A DNA stretch of 64,000 nt from Nonlabens marinus S1-08 (GCF_000831385.1 NZ_AP014548.1:2161779-2225778); one strand, 5' to 3'. Counted from the first letter of the stretch, positions 37,037 to 46,500 are shown. The notes: a model not told the origin generated them from the sequence alone. A program made the numbers and translations.

Positions 37037-37683
37037 TGAATATGGAAAAGACAAGAAAGAAAAATTTAAAAGAAGCCAGAACACTACAGGTTTGGAACGT
37101 TATTTACGATGTTATCGAAGTGGTGGTATCGCTTATAGCAGGGTTTGCGGCAAACAGCTCGGCATTGATTGGATGGGGGTTGGACAGCACTATAGAAGTT
37201 GTAAGTGCGGCAACGTTGGGCTGGCGGTTGCACGGTGAGCTCAAGGGCATTGATGAAGAAAAAGTAAAACGAAGACAAAAAATCACGCTGAATGTGATCG
37301 CAATTTCCTTTACGCTAATTTGTATCTTCATTTCGTATGATTCAATTACCAAGCTCATCACTAGGGAAACCGTAAGCTGGAGCACGATGGGACTGGTCAT
37401 ATTGCTGGTCTCGCTCGTTGTGAATCCTATCTTGATCTATTTCAAAAGAAAATATGGAAAGAAACTGGACAGTCCCGCCTTACTGGCGGATGCCAAGGAC
37501 ACCTTTATTTGCCTGTACCAGACCGTGGTCGTACTTATAGGATTACTATTGGTCAACTGGCTGGGCTGGTGGTGGGCAGATCCTGTAGCGGCATTGCTTA
37601 TCGTCCCCTATGCTGCAAAAGAAGGCTGGGAAGCCTATAATAAAGCTAAGAACATCAACTATAATATCGTACAAAATGACTGA
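37036..37683 (+). CDS. Cation diffusion facilitator-like transporter
   Basis: 215 residues from the ATG at 37036, which overlaps the adaptor stop (TGATG). Five or six transmembrane helices are visible. The first carries VIYDVIEVVVSLIAGFAANSSALIGWGLDSTIEV, the CDF-like TM1-TM2 with Asp in place of the usual HxxxD site (WGLDSTIE). The loop between TM4 and TM5 is basic, and a second metal-site-like helix contains SPALLADAKDTF. No long C-terminal cytoplasmic domain exists, so this is the short CDF-related class. It probably exports a divalent cation such as Zn or Co. Confidence 0.8.
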   Translation: MNMEKTRKKNLKEARTLQVWNVIYDVIEVVVSLIAGFAANSSALIGWGLDSTIEVVSAATLGWRLHGELKGIDEEKVKRRQKITLNVIAISFTLICIFISYDSITKLITRETVSWSTMGLVILLVSLVVNPILIYFKRKYGKKLDSPALLADAKDTFICLYQTVVVLIGLLLVNWLGWWWADPVAALLIVPYAAKEGWEAYNKAKNINYNIVQND

Positions 37684-38089
37684 AATAGAAAGAACCTTAA
37701 ATGATCATAGCGTGCGTCCCACTGCTATGCGCATATTGATCTATAAATATCTTGCTGAACAAAAGATTGCTCAGGCATTGCTTGATATTGAAACCGCTTT
37801 CGCGAAAGCGGAACGCTCCACCATTTTCAGAACATTGAAAACATTTGAAGAAAATGGGATTGTGCACCAGATAGAAGACGGCACTGGAATCACGAAGTAT
37901 GCGCTTTGTGAGCCAGGTTGTAATTGTGAGATAGAACAAGATTTACACCTGCACTTTCGCTGTAATAATTGCAACGAAACCGTATGTCTTACCGAGCATA
38001 AAATTCCGCATATCAACCTGCCAGATGGCTACGTGGCCGAAGATGTAAATCTTGTCGTGACAGGTATTTGTGAAAAGTGTAGTTGCTGA
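37676..38089 (+). CDS. Fur-family transcriptional repressor
   Basis: 137 residues from the ATG at 37676; the longer frame from 37610 lies inside the upstream gene. The N-terminal winged helix (DHSVRPTAMRILIYKYL..ERSTIFRTLKTFEENGIVHQI) and the dimerisation domain are present. Metal ligands visible are H/C-rich LHLHFRCNNC and the C-terminal GICEKCSC pair, the structural zinc site. It overlaps the CDF-like gene by 8 bp. Zur- or Fur-type control of the neighbouring Zn/Cd genes is likely. A perfect palindrome (37795-37810) encodes TAFAKA between the recognition-helix parts. Confidence 0.92.
   Translation: MTEIERTLNDHSVRPTAMRILIYKYLAEQKIAQALLDIETAFAKAERSTIFRTLKTFEENGIVHQIEDGTGITKYALCEPGCNCEIEQDLHLHFRCNNCNETVCLTEHKIPHINLPDGYVAEDVNLVVTGICEKCSC
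37795..37810. repeat. Perfect palindrome CGCTTTCGCGAAAGCG in the fur-like gene
   Basis: Read in the Ala-Phe-Ala-Lys-Ala frame, within the DNA-binding domain. Confidence 0.95.
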
Positions 38090-38147
38090 CTTTGCACAAC
38101 GGTTGCGCAATAGTTTCAGTAAATTGTATTATGCAAAAACCCATAAT

Positions 38148-38504
38148 ATGATACAGATACTAAATTCAGATAAAGAAAATGTAATTGCAGCTCGCATCAC
38201 GGGCACAATTTCAAAGAAGGATGTGGAAAAAATCCACCCGCTCATCCACAACATCGTCGAAAAAGGCAAACAAGTAGATTTCTATTTTGAAATGGAAGAC
38301 TTTGATGGCTATACCCTCAAGGGTTTTTGGGAAGATATAAAGGCAGATGCGGCTCATATTTCAGATTACGGGAAAATGGCATTTGTAGGCGAAAAGAAAT
38401 GGCAAGAATGGACTGCAAAAGCTACAGATTTCTTCACAAGTTCTGAAGTACGATTCTTTGAACTGGAAAATAAGGAAGTAGCTACACAATGGATCAAGGC
38501 ATAA
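38148..38504 (+). CDS. STAS/SEC14-like (SpoIIAA-like) protein
   Basis: 118 residues from the ATG at 38148; the frame is open further upstream to 38070, but that overlaps the fur-like gene. The sequence MIQILNSDKENVIAARITGTISKKDVEKI fits the SpoIIAA-like fold: beta-alpha repeats, the GTI turn, and EWTAKATDFFTSSEVRFFE near the end. Such proteins bind lipid-like or hydrophobic ligands; a role in metal resistance is unknown. It sits one base before the P-type ATPase gene. Confidence 0.78.
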   Translation: MIQILNSDKENVIAARITGTISKKDVEKIHPLIHNIVEKGKQVDFYFEMEDFDGYTLKGFWEDIKADAAHISDYGKMAFVGEKKWQEWTAKATDFFTSSEVRFFELENKEVATQWIKA

Positions 38505-38505
38505 T

Positions 38506-40470
38506 ATGAAAAAACAAAAACTTGATTTAAAGGACATAGATCCCAAAGAGCACAAAGGCGAGCACAGTCACAACGATGGCCATAACCATAGCAGTCCAGA
38601 ACAACTGTCTAATTTCAAAACCTACCTGCCGGCTATTTTCAGCTTTGTAATGTTGATTATCGGGATTGCGGTTGATTACTTTGACACCTTCCAGTTTTTT
38701 GAAGGTTGGGTAAGAGTGGTTTGGTACACGGTAGCCTACATACCTGTTGGTTTCCCAGTAATTAGGGAAGGTTGGAAAAGTATTAGAAAAGGGGATTTCT
38801 TTACCGAGTTCTTCTTAATGTCTATCGCCACATTAGGGGCGTTCGCCATCGGTGAATATCCTGAAGGTGTGGCGGTGATGTTATTTTATGCGGTGGGCGA
38901 ACTGTTCCAAAATGCAGCGGTCAATCGAGCAAAAGGAAATATAAAAGCCTTACTCGATGTTAGACCTAATGAAGCTTTGGTTTATCGTAGTGGCGATTAT
39001 GTTTCAGTAAATCCCGAGACGGTTGAAATTGGCGAAAAGATTCAGGTGCGTGTAGGCGAAAAAGTTCCGCTGGATGGCATTCTGCTGTCTGAAAAGGGTT
39101 CTTTTAATACGGCTGCCTTGACAGGCGAAAGCAAACCTCATACTATTGCTAAAGGTGATAGTGTTTTTGCTGGAAGTATCAACCTTGATGGTGTAATCGA
39201 GATTGAAACCACAAAAGAATTTAAAGACAGTTCCATTGCACGAATTCTGGATATGGTGCAGAATGCAACTGCCAGAAAATCAAAGACCGAACTGTTCATC
39301 AGAAAATTCGCAAGGATTTACACGCCAATCGTTGTATTTCTGGCAATAGGACTGACCTTCCTGGCATACTTCTTTGTGGACGATTACGTGTTTAGGGATT
39401 GGCTTTACCGGGCGTTGATATTTCTCGTTATTTCGTGCCCCTGTGCGTTGGTCATTTCTATTCCGCTGGGCTATTTTGGCGGATTGGGTGCGGCATCACG
39501 AAACGGTATTCTATTCAAGGGTGCATCCTTTCTCGATGCAATGACCCAAGTGAACACGGTCGTAATGGACAAAACAGGAACTGTTACCAAAGGTGTTTTC
39601 AAAATTAAGGAAATCAATTCCATCACATTTGAGGAATCTGATTTTATGAAATACCTGATGGCGATGGAAGAACAATCCACACATCCCATTGCAAAAGCGA
39701 TTCTTGAGTATAGGGCGGACGGTTCAGATTATGAGGCGACTAATGTTTCAGAGGTTGCCGGAAAGGGATTGAAAGGAACGGTCAATGGGAAGACGGTGTT
39801 GGTAGGCAACAAAGCGTTGATGACTTCAAACAACATAGAAGTTCCTTCGGAAACGGATGGTATCGTAGAATCAATTGTAATGGTGTCTATTGATGGGAAA
39901 TTTGCAGGTTATGTAACCATTGCAGACGAACTAAAGGATGATGCCCATCTGGCCATTAAACAAATTCGGGATTCAGGAATCACCAAAATTATAATGCTAT
40001 CAGGCGACAAGGACTCTATTACGCAGCAAGTTGCAAAAGAGTTAAACATCGATTGGGCAAAAGGTGGGTTGTTACCAGAAGATAAACTGAATGAAGTCGA
40101 AGAACTCAAAAAACAACCTGATACGAAAGTTGCATTCATAGGCGATGGTATCAACGATGCACCTGTTTTGGCAGCAAGTGGTGTAGGTATCGCCATGGGT
40201 GGTTTAGGAAGCGATGTCGCCATTGAAACAGCCGATGTTATCATCCAGACCGACCAACCGAGCAAGATTGCAAGAGCGATTAAAATTGGTCGTTCCACAC
40301 GCAGAATCGTATGGCAAAATATTGCGCTTGCATTTGGTGTAAAAGTCATTGTTTTGATATTGGGTGCTGGTGGGCTTGCGACAATGTGGGAAGCCGTATT
40401 TGCTGATGTAGGTGTTGCTTTGTTGGCTATTCTTAATGCTGTTAGGTTGCAGAAGATGAAGTGGGAATAA
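38506..40470 (+). CDS. Zn/Cd/Pb-type P1B ATPase (ZntA/CadA-like)
   Basis: 654 residues. In place of an HMA domain the N-terminus is His-rich (HKGEHSHNDGHNHSS, ~16-30). Transmembrane helices follow, with CPC at 311-313 (ISCPCALVISIPLGYFGG, the P1B-2 context), phosphorylated Asp355 in DKTGT, the STHP nucleotide motif (EQSTHPIAKA) and GDGINDAPVLA. The last TM has DVGVALLAILNAVRL, with the acidic residue used by Zn/Cd pumps. It exports divalent soft metals from the cytoplasm and closes the metal region; the Fur-family gene upstream is its likely regulator. Confidence 0.93.
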   Translation: MKKQKLDLKDIDPKEHKGEHSHNDGHNHSSPEQLSNFKTYLPAIFSFVMLIIGIAVDYFDTFQFFEGWVRVVWYTVAYIPVGFPVIREGWKSIRKGDFFTEFFLMSIATLGAFAIGEYPEGVAVMLFYAVGELFQNAAVNRAKGNIKALLDVRPNEALVYRSGDYVSVNPETVEIGEKIQVRVGEKVPLDGILLSEKGSFNTAALTGESKPHTIAKGDSVFAGSINLDGVIEIETTKEFKDSSIARILDMVQNATARKSKTELFIRKFARIYTPIVVFLAIGLTFLAYFFVDDYVFRDWLYRALIFLVISCPCALVISIPLGYFGGLGAASRNGILFKGASFLDAMTQVNTVVMDKTGTVTKGVFKIKEINSITFEESDFMKYLMAMEEQSTHPIAKAILEYRADGSDYEATNVSEVAGKGLKGTVNGKTVLVGNKALMTSNNIEVPSETDGIVESIVMVSIDGKFAGYVTIADELKDDAHLAIKQIRDSGITKIIMLSGDKDSITQQVAKELNIDWAKGGLLPEDKLNEVEELKKQPDTKVAFIGDGINDAPVLAASGVGIAMGGLGSDVAIETADVIIQTDQPSKIARAIKIGRSTRRIVWQNIALAFGVKVIVLILGAGGLATMWEAVFADVGVALLAILNAVRLQKMKWE

Positions 40471-40563
40471 CTGTATTGTCAAAATAATTGAAATTAAATG
40501 AAATAAAATTGATTTTTCCTACGGGAACACTTTATTAAATACCTTTAACCAAACACAAACTAT

Positions 40564-41421
40564 ATGGTTAAAGAATTACTCGATGCGTTTCTCAAATACA
40601 AAGAAGACATCAAACCCCTTATGGATACGGATTTATCAGATCCTTTAAATATCAAAAAGGGTTTAGCGCTCAGTACCAAAAGCATGCATTTTTTGCGCCG
40701 CTTGATCCGGGATAAGAAATTTCCAACCATAGAGGAGGAGATTGAGTTTTTTAAACATACCAAACCATTTATCAACGGACGGATTATTTATTTTTCTACG
40801 TTGTATAATTTCCAACTCACAAGAAAAGCAGGGTCTATTAAAAAGAGACAAAATTGTATTGATAGGGAGTTGGAAGGCATACAGCTGTTGATACATCGCA
40901 TTCCAGAATTTTACGGGTACCACCGCACCAATGATACACGTCTCGATGAGTTCTATTTCGTGAGAGGACACGAAAAGTTAGACCTCATCTCTGATCCGTC
41001 CTACCATTATACGGATCCAGATTTTTCTACCAGTCACGACATCTCTGTTTCTCAAATTATTGCTTACGATCTACTGACGTTGTATTTCAATAAAGAATTA
41101 GAAACACTCAGGCGCATCGAACTCAATCTCAAAACAGAGCCCGAAAGTCCCGCCATCCTTCACGACCTTTCCTGGACCGCTTCTAAAACCGATTTGGTGG
41201 AGGTGATCTATGCCTTACAGGCATCTGGAGCTATTCGCGACGGCAGGGCAGAGATCAAGAAAATGGCTCAGGTTTGTGAGACCCTATTCAATCTCGACTT
41301 AGGAAATGTGTACAAAACGTATTTAGAAATCAAATCGCGAAAATCTGATAAAACCTTCTTTTTAAACCAACTCAAATCCAGTTTAGATGCGAAGATCCTC
41401 AGCGAAGAGGAAAAATACTAA
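40564..41421 (+). CDS. rteC: RteC-family regulator of element excision
   Basis: 285 residues matching the RteC domain in length and pattern: FLRRLIRDKKFPTIEEEIEFFKHTKPFINGRIIYFSTLYNF-like N-terminal half, and a C-terminal winged-helix-like half with SWTASKTDLVEVIYALQASGAIRDGRA and LGNVYKTYLEIKSRKSDKTFFLNQL. In Bacteroides CTnDOT, RteC binds inverted half-sites upstream of the xis2c operon and activates excision genes. Here the HTH gene 180 bp downstream and the inverted repeat between them reproduce that layout. No RteA/RteB two-component pair is seen. Confidence 0.88.
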   Translation: MVKELLDAFLKYKEDIKPLMDTDLSDPLNIKKGLALSTKSMHFLRRLIRDKKFPTIEEEIEFFKHTKPFINGRIIYFSTLYNFQLTRKAGSIKKRQNCIDRELEGIQLLIHRIPEFYGYHRTNDTRLDEFYFVRGHEKLDLISDPSYHYTDPDFSTSHDISVSQIIAYDLLTLYFNKELETLRRIELNLKTEPESPAILHDLSWTASKTDLVEVIYALQASGAIRDGRAEIKKMAQVCETLFNLDLGNVYKTYLEIKSRKSDKTFFLNQLKSSLDAKILSEEEKY

Positions 41422-41463
41422 ACCCTTAATTACCATCACTTTGAAATTTTCATAGTGTTAAAG

Positions 41464-41495
41464 TTCTTCGGTACCTGTTCGGTAGTACCGAAGAA
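41464..41495. promoter_or_regulatory. Inverted repeat TTCTTCGGTAC...GTACCGAAGAA, candidate RteC operator
   Basis: Two 11-bp half-sites (41464-41474 and 41485-41495) separated by 10 bp, between rteC and the HTH gene. Spacing of about one to two helical turns suits a dimer. Assignment to RteC is by analogy with CTnDOT. Confidence 0.55.
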
Positions 41496-41505
41496 TTCAT
41501 ATCAA

Positions 41506-41587
41506 TTTAAAGCAGCTTTGTCCAACGAATGTCAAATCAGTGGAAAGGAGCTGCTTTAAAAATGATAACCTGGTGGCTCCTTTTTTT
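41506..41587 (+). promoter_or_regulatory. Attenuator-like leader with two mutually exclusive hairpins
   Basis: Stem 1 is TTTAAAGCAGCT (41506-41517) with AGCTGCTTTAAA (41549-41560), 12 bp. Stem 2 is AAAGGAGC (41544-41551) with GCTCCTTT (41576-41583), running into a T7 tract (41581-41587). The shared bases 41549-41551 mean only one can form. Stem 2 plus the T-tract resembles an intrinsic terminator 15 bp before the HTH start. Confidence 0.55.
41525..41539 (-). promoter_or_regulatory. Inverted copy of the 15-bp int-upstream motif
   Basis: ACGAATGTCAAATCA is the exact reverse complement of 10601-10615. It lies in the loop of stem 1 of the leader. Confidence 0.6.
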
Positions 41588-41601
41588 AAAACTTCAAATC
41601 T

Positions 41602-41877
41602 ATGCCAGCAGCTATTATTACCACAGACGATCTACACGATTTCAAATTAGAACTTATAGCCGAATTCAAAAAGATCATCGAGCAACCCGCTTCAAAATAC
41701 GTTAAGAAATACCTCAAGTCCGCTGAGGTAATGGAACTACTTCAGATCAGCCCAGGAACCTTGCAAAACATGCGCATCAATGGAACGCTACCTTATTCAA
41801 AGGTGGGCGGGATCATTCTTTACGAGACAGAGGCCATTCAAAAAGTACTGGAGGACAATCGTGTGAATAACCAATAG
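41602..41877 (+). CDS. Excisionase-like helix-turn-helix protein (HTH_17 / Xis2-type)
   Basis: 91 residues. A short N-terminal coiled helix (~8-30) is followed by a MerR-like winged HTH, YLKSAEVMELLQISPGTLQNMRINGTLPYSKVGGIILYE, typical of excisionases and small element regulators. It lies downstream of rteC, the inverted repeat and the attenuator-like leader, as xis2c does in CTnDOT-type elements. It probably bends DNA at the att arms or controls the following genes. No other DNA-binding domain of this kind is present in the island, supporting an excision role. Confidence 0.83.
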   Translation: MPAAIITTDDLHDFKLELIAEFKKIIEQPASKYVKKYLKSAEVMELLQISPGTLQNMRINGTLPYSKVGGIILYETEAIQKVLEDNRVNNQ

Positions 41878-41899
41878 GAAAATTTGTCCATTTTGATTC

Positions 41900-42673
41900 A
41901 TGATGCAAGAAGTCAATTACATCCTACACCTCAACGCAGTATTTAAATTGTTTCAGGAAGATGGAAGGTTAAACCCAACGCATATCAGTTTGTATCTGGC
42001 CTTGTTTCAATTATGGAATCATCATCGCTTTCGCGGAAGCTTTCACGTGAACAGAGAAGATGTAATGAAGCTATCTAAAATCGGGTCCAAATCCACCTAT
42101 CATAAGTGCCTGCGGGAATTGCACAATTACAAGTATTTGATTTATGAGCCATCCCACAATCCATTCAAAGGGTCAAAAATTAAGATGCTCAAATTCAGTT
42201 CCCGCGAAGGCGGGAATCTCTTGGAGTCAGACAAACAAATTGATTCAAATCCAACTGTCCCATATTCAAGACAAGTAGTGGGACAAGTGGTGGACTTAGG
42301 TGTCCCAAATCAAGGACAAGCACTGGTACCTTCTAATAAACATATACAAACTAATAAAAACAGCTTTAAACTAACCAAGCCAAAAAATGAAAATGAAGTT
42401 TTAGAATTTTTCAAAAAAGAAAAGTGGCCAGAGATGGAGGCGCAAAAATTTTACAACCATTACCAATCCATCGGTTGGAAAATAGGAGGGAAGATCAAAA
42501 TTGAGAATTGGCACGCTTCCGCGAAAAATTGGATGCTCAAAGCTGACGAGATCAAACAAGAAAAACAAGTGTCCCATTTACGGGACAACTCTAACATTCC
42601 CCCTCTGGGGGAACCAAAGGGGGCTAACAACCTCCACACCACCCGAAACAAGAACTACAATCAACCCCTTTAA
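41900..42673 (+). CDS. Winged-helix-like element protein with repeat-derived segments
   Basis: 257 residues; the start is ATG at 41900 or 41903. The first ~100 residues (YILHLNAVFKLFQEDGRLNPTHISLYLALFQLWNHHRFRG, then KIGSKSTYHKCLRELHNYKYLIYEPS) look like a replication-initiator-type winged helix common in Bacteroidota mobile elements. Residues ~155-215 resemble a helical DnaD/DnaT-like tail (NEVLEFFKKEKWPEMEAQKFYNHYQSIGWKI). Two hairpin repeats lie in the coding frame: 42199-42216 (encoding SREGGN) and 42597-42613 (encoding PPLGEPKG), so parts of the protein look like accretions. A palindrome variant (42027-42040) encodes RFRGS. Confidence 0.7.
   Translation: MMQEVNYILHLNAVFKLFQEDGRLNPTHISLYLALFQLWNHHRFRGSFHVNREDVMKLSKIGSKSTYHKCLRELHNYKYLIYEPSHNPFKGSKIKMLKFSSREGGNLLESDKQIDSNPTVPYSRQVVGQVVDLGVPNQGQALVPSNKHIQTNKNSFKLTKPKNENEVLEFFKKEKWPEMEAQKFYNHYQSIGWKIGGKIKIENWHASAKNWMLKADEIKQEKQVSHLRDNSNIPPLGEPKGANNLHTTRNKNYNQPL
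42027..42040. repeat. Variant of the palindrome (GCTTTCGCGGAAGC)
   Basis: Same one-base variant as at 633-646, here in the winged-helix-like gene. Confidence 0.8.
42199..42216. repeat. REP-like hairpin TTCCCGC-4-GCGGGAA, in-frame in a gene
   Basis: 7-bp stem with loop GAAG. An almost identical hairpin lies at 42674-42691. Confidence 0.75.
42597..42613. repeat. Hairpin TTCCCCC-TCT-GGGGGAA
   Basis: 7-bp stem, 3-nt loop, followed by CCAAAGGGGGCT. Similar CCCC-TCT-GGGG hairpins lie at 43332-43347 and 55374-55386. Confidence 0.75.
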
Positions 42674-42735
42674 TTCCCGCGCAGGCGGGAATCTTTAAAA
42701 CCTACCACCGAAGTCATCCCGCGTTCATCGCGGGA
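42674..42735. repeat. Two REP-like hairpins in the gap before the ATPase gene
   Basis: TTCCCGC-GCAG-GCGGGAA (42674-42691) starts one base after the upstream stop. TCCCGCG-TTCAT-CGCGGGA (42717-42735) follows. They may act as terminators or mRNA-stabilising structures, but the sequences look like interspersed repeats. Confidence 0.75.
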
Positions 42736-42771
42736 CCGCTTTAATCAAACCACAATCACAAACATACCACC

Positions 42772-43524
42772 ATGACAAACCTCGCCACCACTTTCAATCC
42801 AAACACCCCTCACATCATCTACGAGGGTGGTTTGGAATACCGTTTGGGCACCTTGGAAGGAAATCTCATTCAATACGATTTTGCCAAAGTCGTTAAATAC
42901 TTAGGCGTAAAAGGCAAGCTACTTTTTGGTAAAGATTTCAAACTCTATGATGAGGATAAAGAACTACTCTTAAAACTAGCCAGCTATTTTGTAGGTGATG
43001 AGAGTTCCTGCAGCAAGTATGATCTGGAAGTAAGTAAAGGACTTTTACTAACCGGTCCCGTAGGTTGCGGAAAGACAACTCTGATGAGGTTACTCCCTCA
43101 CTTAACGCCCCACCGTCGTGCCTACGAATTCATGCCCTGCCGCAACATAACTTTTGGTTTCAATCATTTAGGCCACAAAATCATTGAGGACTATGCCACC
43201 ACAAAACCCTATTGTTTCGACGATCTAGGCGTAGAACAAACCGGCAAGCATTTCGGCCAGGACTGCAATGTCATGGGAGAAATCCTAATCTCCAGATATG
43301 AAATATTCAAGAATCTTACACCTCACAACAATTCCCCCTCTGGGGGATTAAAGTGGACAAGGGGCCAAGGGGCTAGGGGATTAAAGGGGTCTTTAACCCA
43401 CGTCACCACAAACCTCAACGCTGACGAGCTCCAAGAGAAATATGGCGAACGTGTACGCTCACGAATGCGCGAAATGTTTAACCTGATTTCGTTTGATGAG
43501 AATAGTGTTGATAAAAGAAAGTAA
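42772..43524 (+). CDS. DnaC/IstB-like P-loop ATPase carrying an in-frame repeat insertion
   Basis: 250 residues. The Walker A motif is GPVGCGKTT (residues ~96-104) and Walker B is YCFDDLG (~147-153). Beyond the insertion, residues THVTTNLNADELQEKYGERVRSRMREMF form the sensor/arginine-finger helix typical of DnaC-like helicase loaders in Bacteroidota elements. Between ~186 and ~209 the chain reads through a G-rich repeat (SPSGGLKWTRGQGARGLKG), right where homologous proteins of this type go directly into the THxTTN strand. It may load a helicase for element replication, or be impaired by the insertion. Confidence 0.8.
   Translation: MTNLATTFNPNTPHIIYEGGLEYRLGTLEGNLIQYDFAKVVKYLGVKGKLLFGKDFKLYDEDKELLLKLASYFVGDESSCSKYDLEVSKGLLLTGPVGCGKTTLMRLLPHLTPHRRAYEFMPCRNITFGFNHLGHKIIEDYATTKPYCFDDLGVEQTGKHFGQDCNVMGEILISRYEIFKNLTPHNNSPSGGLKWTRGQGARGLKGSLTHVTTNLNADELQEKYGERVRSRMREMFNLISFDENSVDKRK
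43331..43396 (+). repeat. G-rich repeat inserted in frame in the ATPase gene
   Basis: Begins with hairpin TTCCCCC-TCT-GGGGGA and continues with several AGGGGNTTAAAG/CAAGGGG units. Its composition differs sharply from the flanking codons, and it resembles the hairpin at 42597-42613 and the sequence at 55374-55396. Edges are approximate. Confidence 0.65.
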
Positions 43525-43594
43525 TAATCTCACTCTTTATAGCGAAATTGGGAGTTGCATACCATACCCGTATTTGATATCTAACTCTCACGAT

Positions 43595-46500
43595 CTATTT
43601 CTTCAGTGCCCAATATTCTGAACCACCTTCCTCAATGATTCTAGACACCAAAGCTTCAGTCTTGTTTGCAAAGGGAGTTGTATACAGGAATTGAAATAGA
43701 TCAACCCACATACCTCTCAGGTATAAATATTGTTCGGATGATTTATTTCTGATCGTTCCATTGAGAATTAACAGTTCGCAAATCTCAAGTACCTGTTCGG
43801 GACTCCGTTTCGCAAAAGACATAAGCTGTCCTTCTAAGGGGTGTAAAAAAGATAGTTTGCCATCTGTTGATTTGAGAGTGGACAGAATTAGCTCGATCTG
43901 TGTATCCATACTCAATAAAGAACTTTTATTCGAAACCCAGAAAGAAAAACATTCAAGGATTTTCTGTTCCGGTCGATGATCAAGGTATCGATGCCACAAA
44001 TCTTTTAAAGATTGAGATATACCTTCTGGTAGCTTTGAGCTTGAGCTATGCTCTTCATCAATGATGTGGTGCCCTATCAGATCGATAAATCGTGAGTTTG
44101 ATTTACTACAACCTTTTTCAAAAAATAGATCTACAATCTGTTCGGCTTTATTACCTGTTGCTGCGTAAACGAAGTAATTCATCATATGCGTAGCAATGCC
44201 AGTATCAAATGATCCACTGTATTCTCTGTCAGTTTCTGGTACAGGAGGATTTGTAATCCAGTAAACGTACGCGTCTTGATACATCGGTAATTCAAGATAT
44301 CCAGTCCATGGACTTTGCCTTAAAAATCCTATCCAAACCTGAAGTCTTAAAACATAGGGGTACGATTCAGACCATAAATGTTTCGTTTGGTGAAGTAACC
44401 ACGATCTATCCAGATTGAATATGGTGCAGGTGTAGAACCCAAACATAAAATGCAATGCTCTGGTTTTTTCATTATAAATGAAATCTTTAAGTGTTGACTG
44501 CCATCTTTCAGCTGGATGAATATGCTGAAAGCGACTTTCATTCAAATGCGTTAGAAAATTCATATAAGACATGAAAGCTCTACCACGAATTGAACTTAAG
44601 GCAAGTGCTTGGGCATCCCATGCAAGTGAAGGCCCTCCCGCTTTTGAAACAGTTTTTTGTGTGGTTGATAATTCCTCGTCGGTTGGTTTAGGATCCTCAT
44701 GAAGTAGCATGATTTCTAGAATCTTGCCTAACTGCTCTATACTGGTTGGATTTGTACTCGAATCGATAAAGTTTGAAGATGGCTCTACCAGTTGCGCTAC
44801 AAGATCTCGCACCCGTGAAAATATCATCTCCTTAGTGGTCAAATCATGAAACCTTGATTGAAAATCCTCAGAATAGGTTACATCTACCAATTTGTCCTCT
44901 TTGTATAATGACAAAACTTCGGCAACAAAATCAAGAACTAGCTCTTGATCTTCTTCTATTAGAGCCCCACGAAAACATTCCACAAGTCCATCCAATATGT
45001 GATAAACGTACGTGAGCGTTATTTTCTCTGGTTTTAAAAAATCTTTCAGTCTAGGCAAATATTCAGAGGCACGTTCTTTCATGTCTTGAGCTATTAATTT
45101 GCCCAGACCCGATGCGTTGATAGGTCGTAGAAATGATTTTGACCTCCTTCTTTTGATAATTTTTTCAGGATGCCATTCCTTTTCTATTTTTTCTATCAGT
45201 TCATTAACTGGGAGCTTTGCTAGGTCTAGCTTGTTTATGGGCGATTGATCGAGTACCATACCCCCAGTGACTGTACTTATTGAAGGTGTTGGTTTGTAAT
45301 TCTCGATCAATTCAATTCCCTCATGAGCCAATTCATTTAGCTGTTCAATGCTTAAAAATTCTTGAATGGCAGAAAAAACAGGTGTGGCATAAACTATTTT
45401 ACGATGTGAATTTTCTGATTCTTTATTAAAGTACAATAGGTAGTTCTGGAAGATTTTCTTTTTTTCCTGATCGTTGAGTCTGGGATAATGTTTGCTAATA
45501 GTTAAACCGTATTCAGCGCCAGAGAGAAATTCAGTGGGTTCATCAAAATGCGTAAAGCGAACAGATTCCTCTACAAAGAGGTCATTGTAGCACATACCTG
45601 CCATACCAATCAAATGATATCTCAATTTCCAGCAAATGGGAGAATCGGGTAGTTCATTCCAAATAAGTGAAATATCTTCTGTTTCTGTGGATGCTGCGAT
45701 AACCCTTTCAGCAAGATGCTTATAACAAAGCAGCAATTTTTCAATAATTTCTGTGTCGTAATCGATGATTGCAGAATGAACATCGGTGGAAACAACATCA
45801 AAACTTAAAAAGTTAATAGCATCTTGATAAGGAAAAATAGCTGCTTCATGACTTTCAAGGCATAATCCATTATTAAAAATTTTGCACAGCAATTTGAGTG
45901 TGTCAACGGTATGTGCGCTTGGGGTTTCTAGTAAACCTACCAAAGTTTGTTCGGTCGTTGTAACCGCATAATTGAAGGGATTAAACCCTCTGCGTGACCA
46001 AGGGTCGTATTTTGTAGGCATTGATGAGTCTACCGCAAACCTAACTTTCAAATAAAGAATAAAATGATTCCAGTTCCCAGTTTCGACTATATTCTCAGCG
46101 AGATTTTCCAATAGGTAGTCGGAACGATCTTGTACGTTTTTGAATGACCATGGTGGCGTATCTAACATTTTTAATAAAGCCTCTCTATTGTCGCCTTGAA
46201 TATATGCAAGAGATCGAATCAAACTATGTCTAGTTGCGGCTGGATCAGCATCTTTGGCAACTCTATAATTCAAAAAAATAGAAGCAATCATGTCTGGAGC
46301 CTTGCTGGCAAGTCGTTCAAGTGAAAAAAGCTCAAACGCTAGCCATTGATCCAGTTCAAAATGTTTTACGGACCACTGCAGGTCATCGTAAAAGCCATGC
46401 TCGATGAGTACAGATAGCGATTCAGGTGTCACGATGGAATAGAAATACTGCGCTGCATCTAGACTTTTAGTAATATAATTCTTGTTAGCTTCAATATCTG

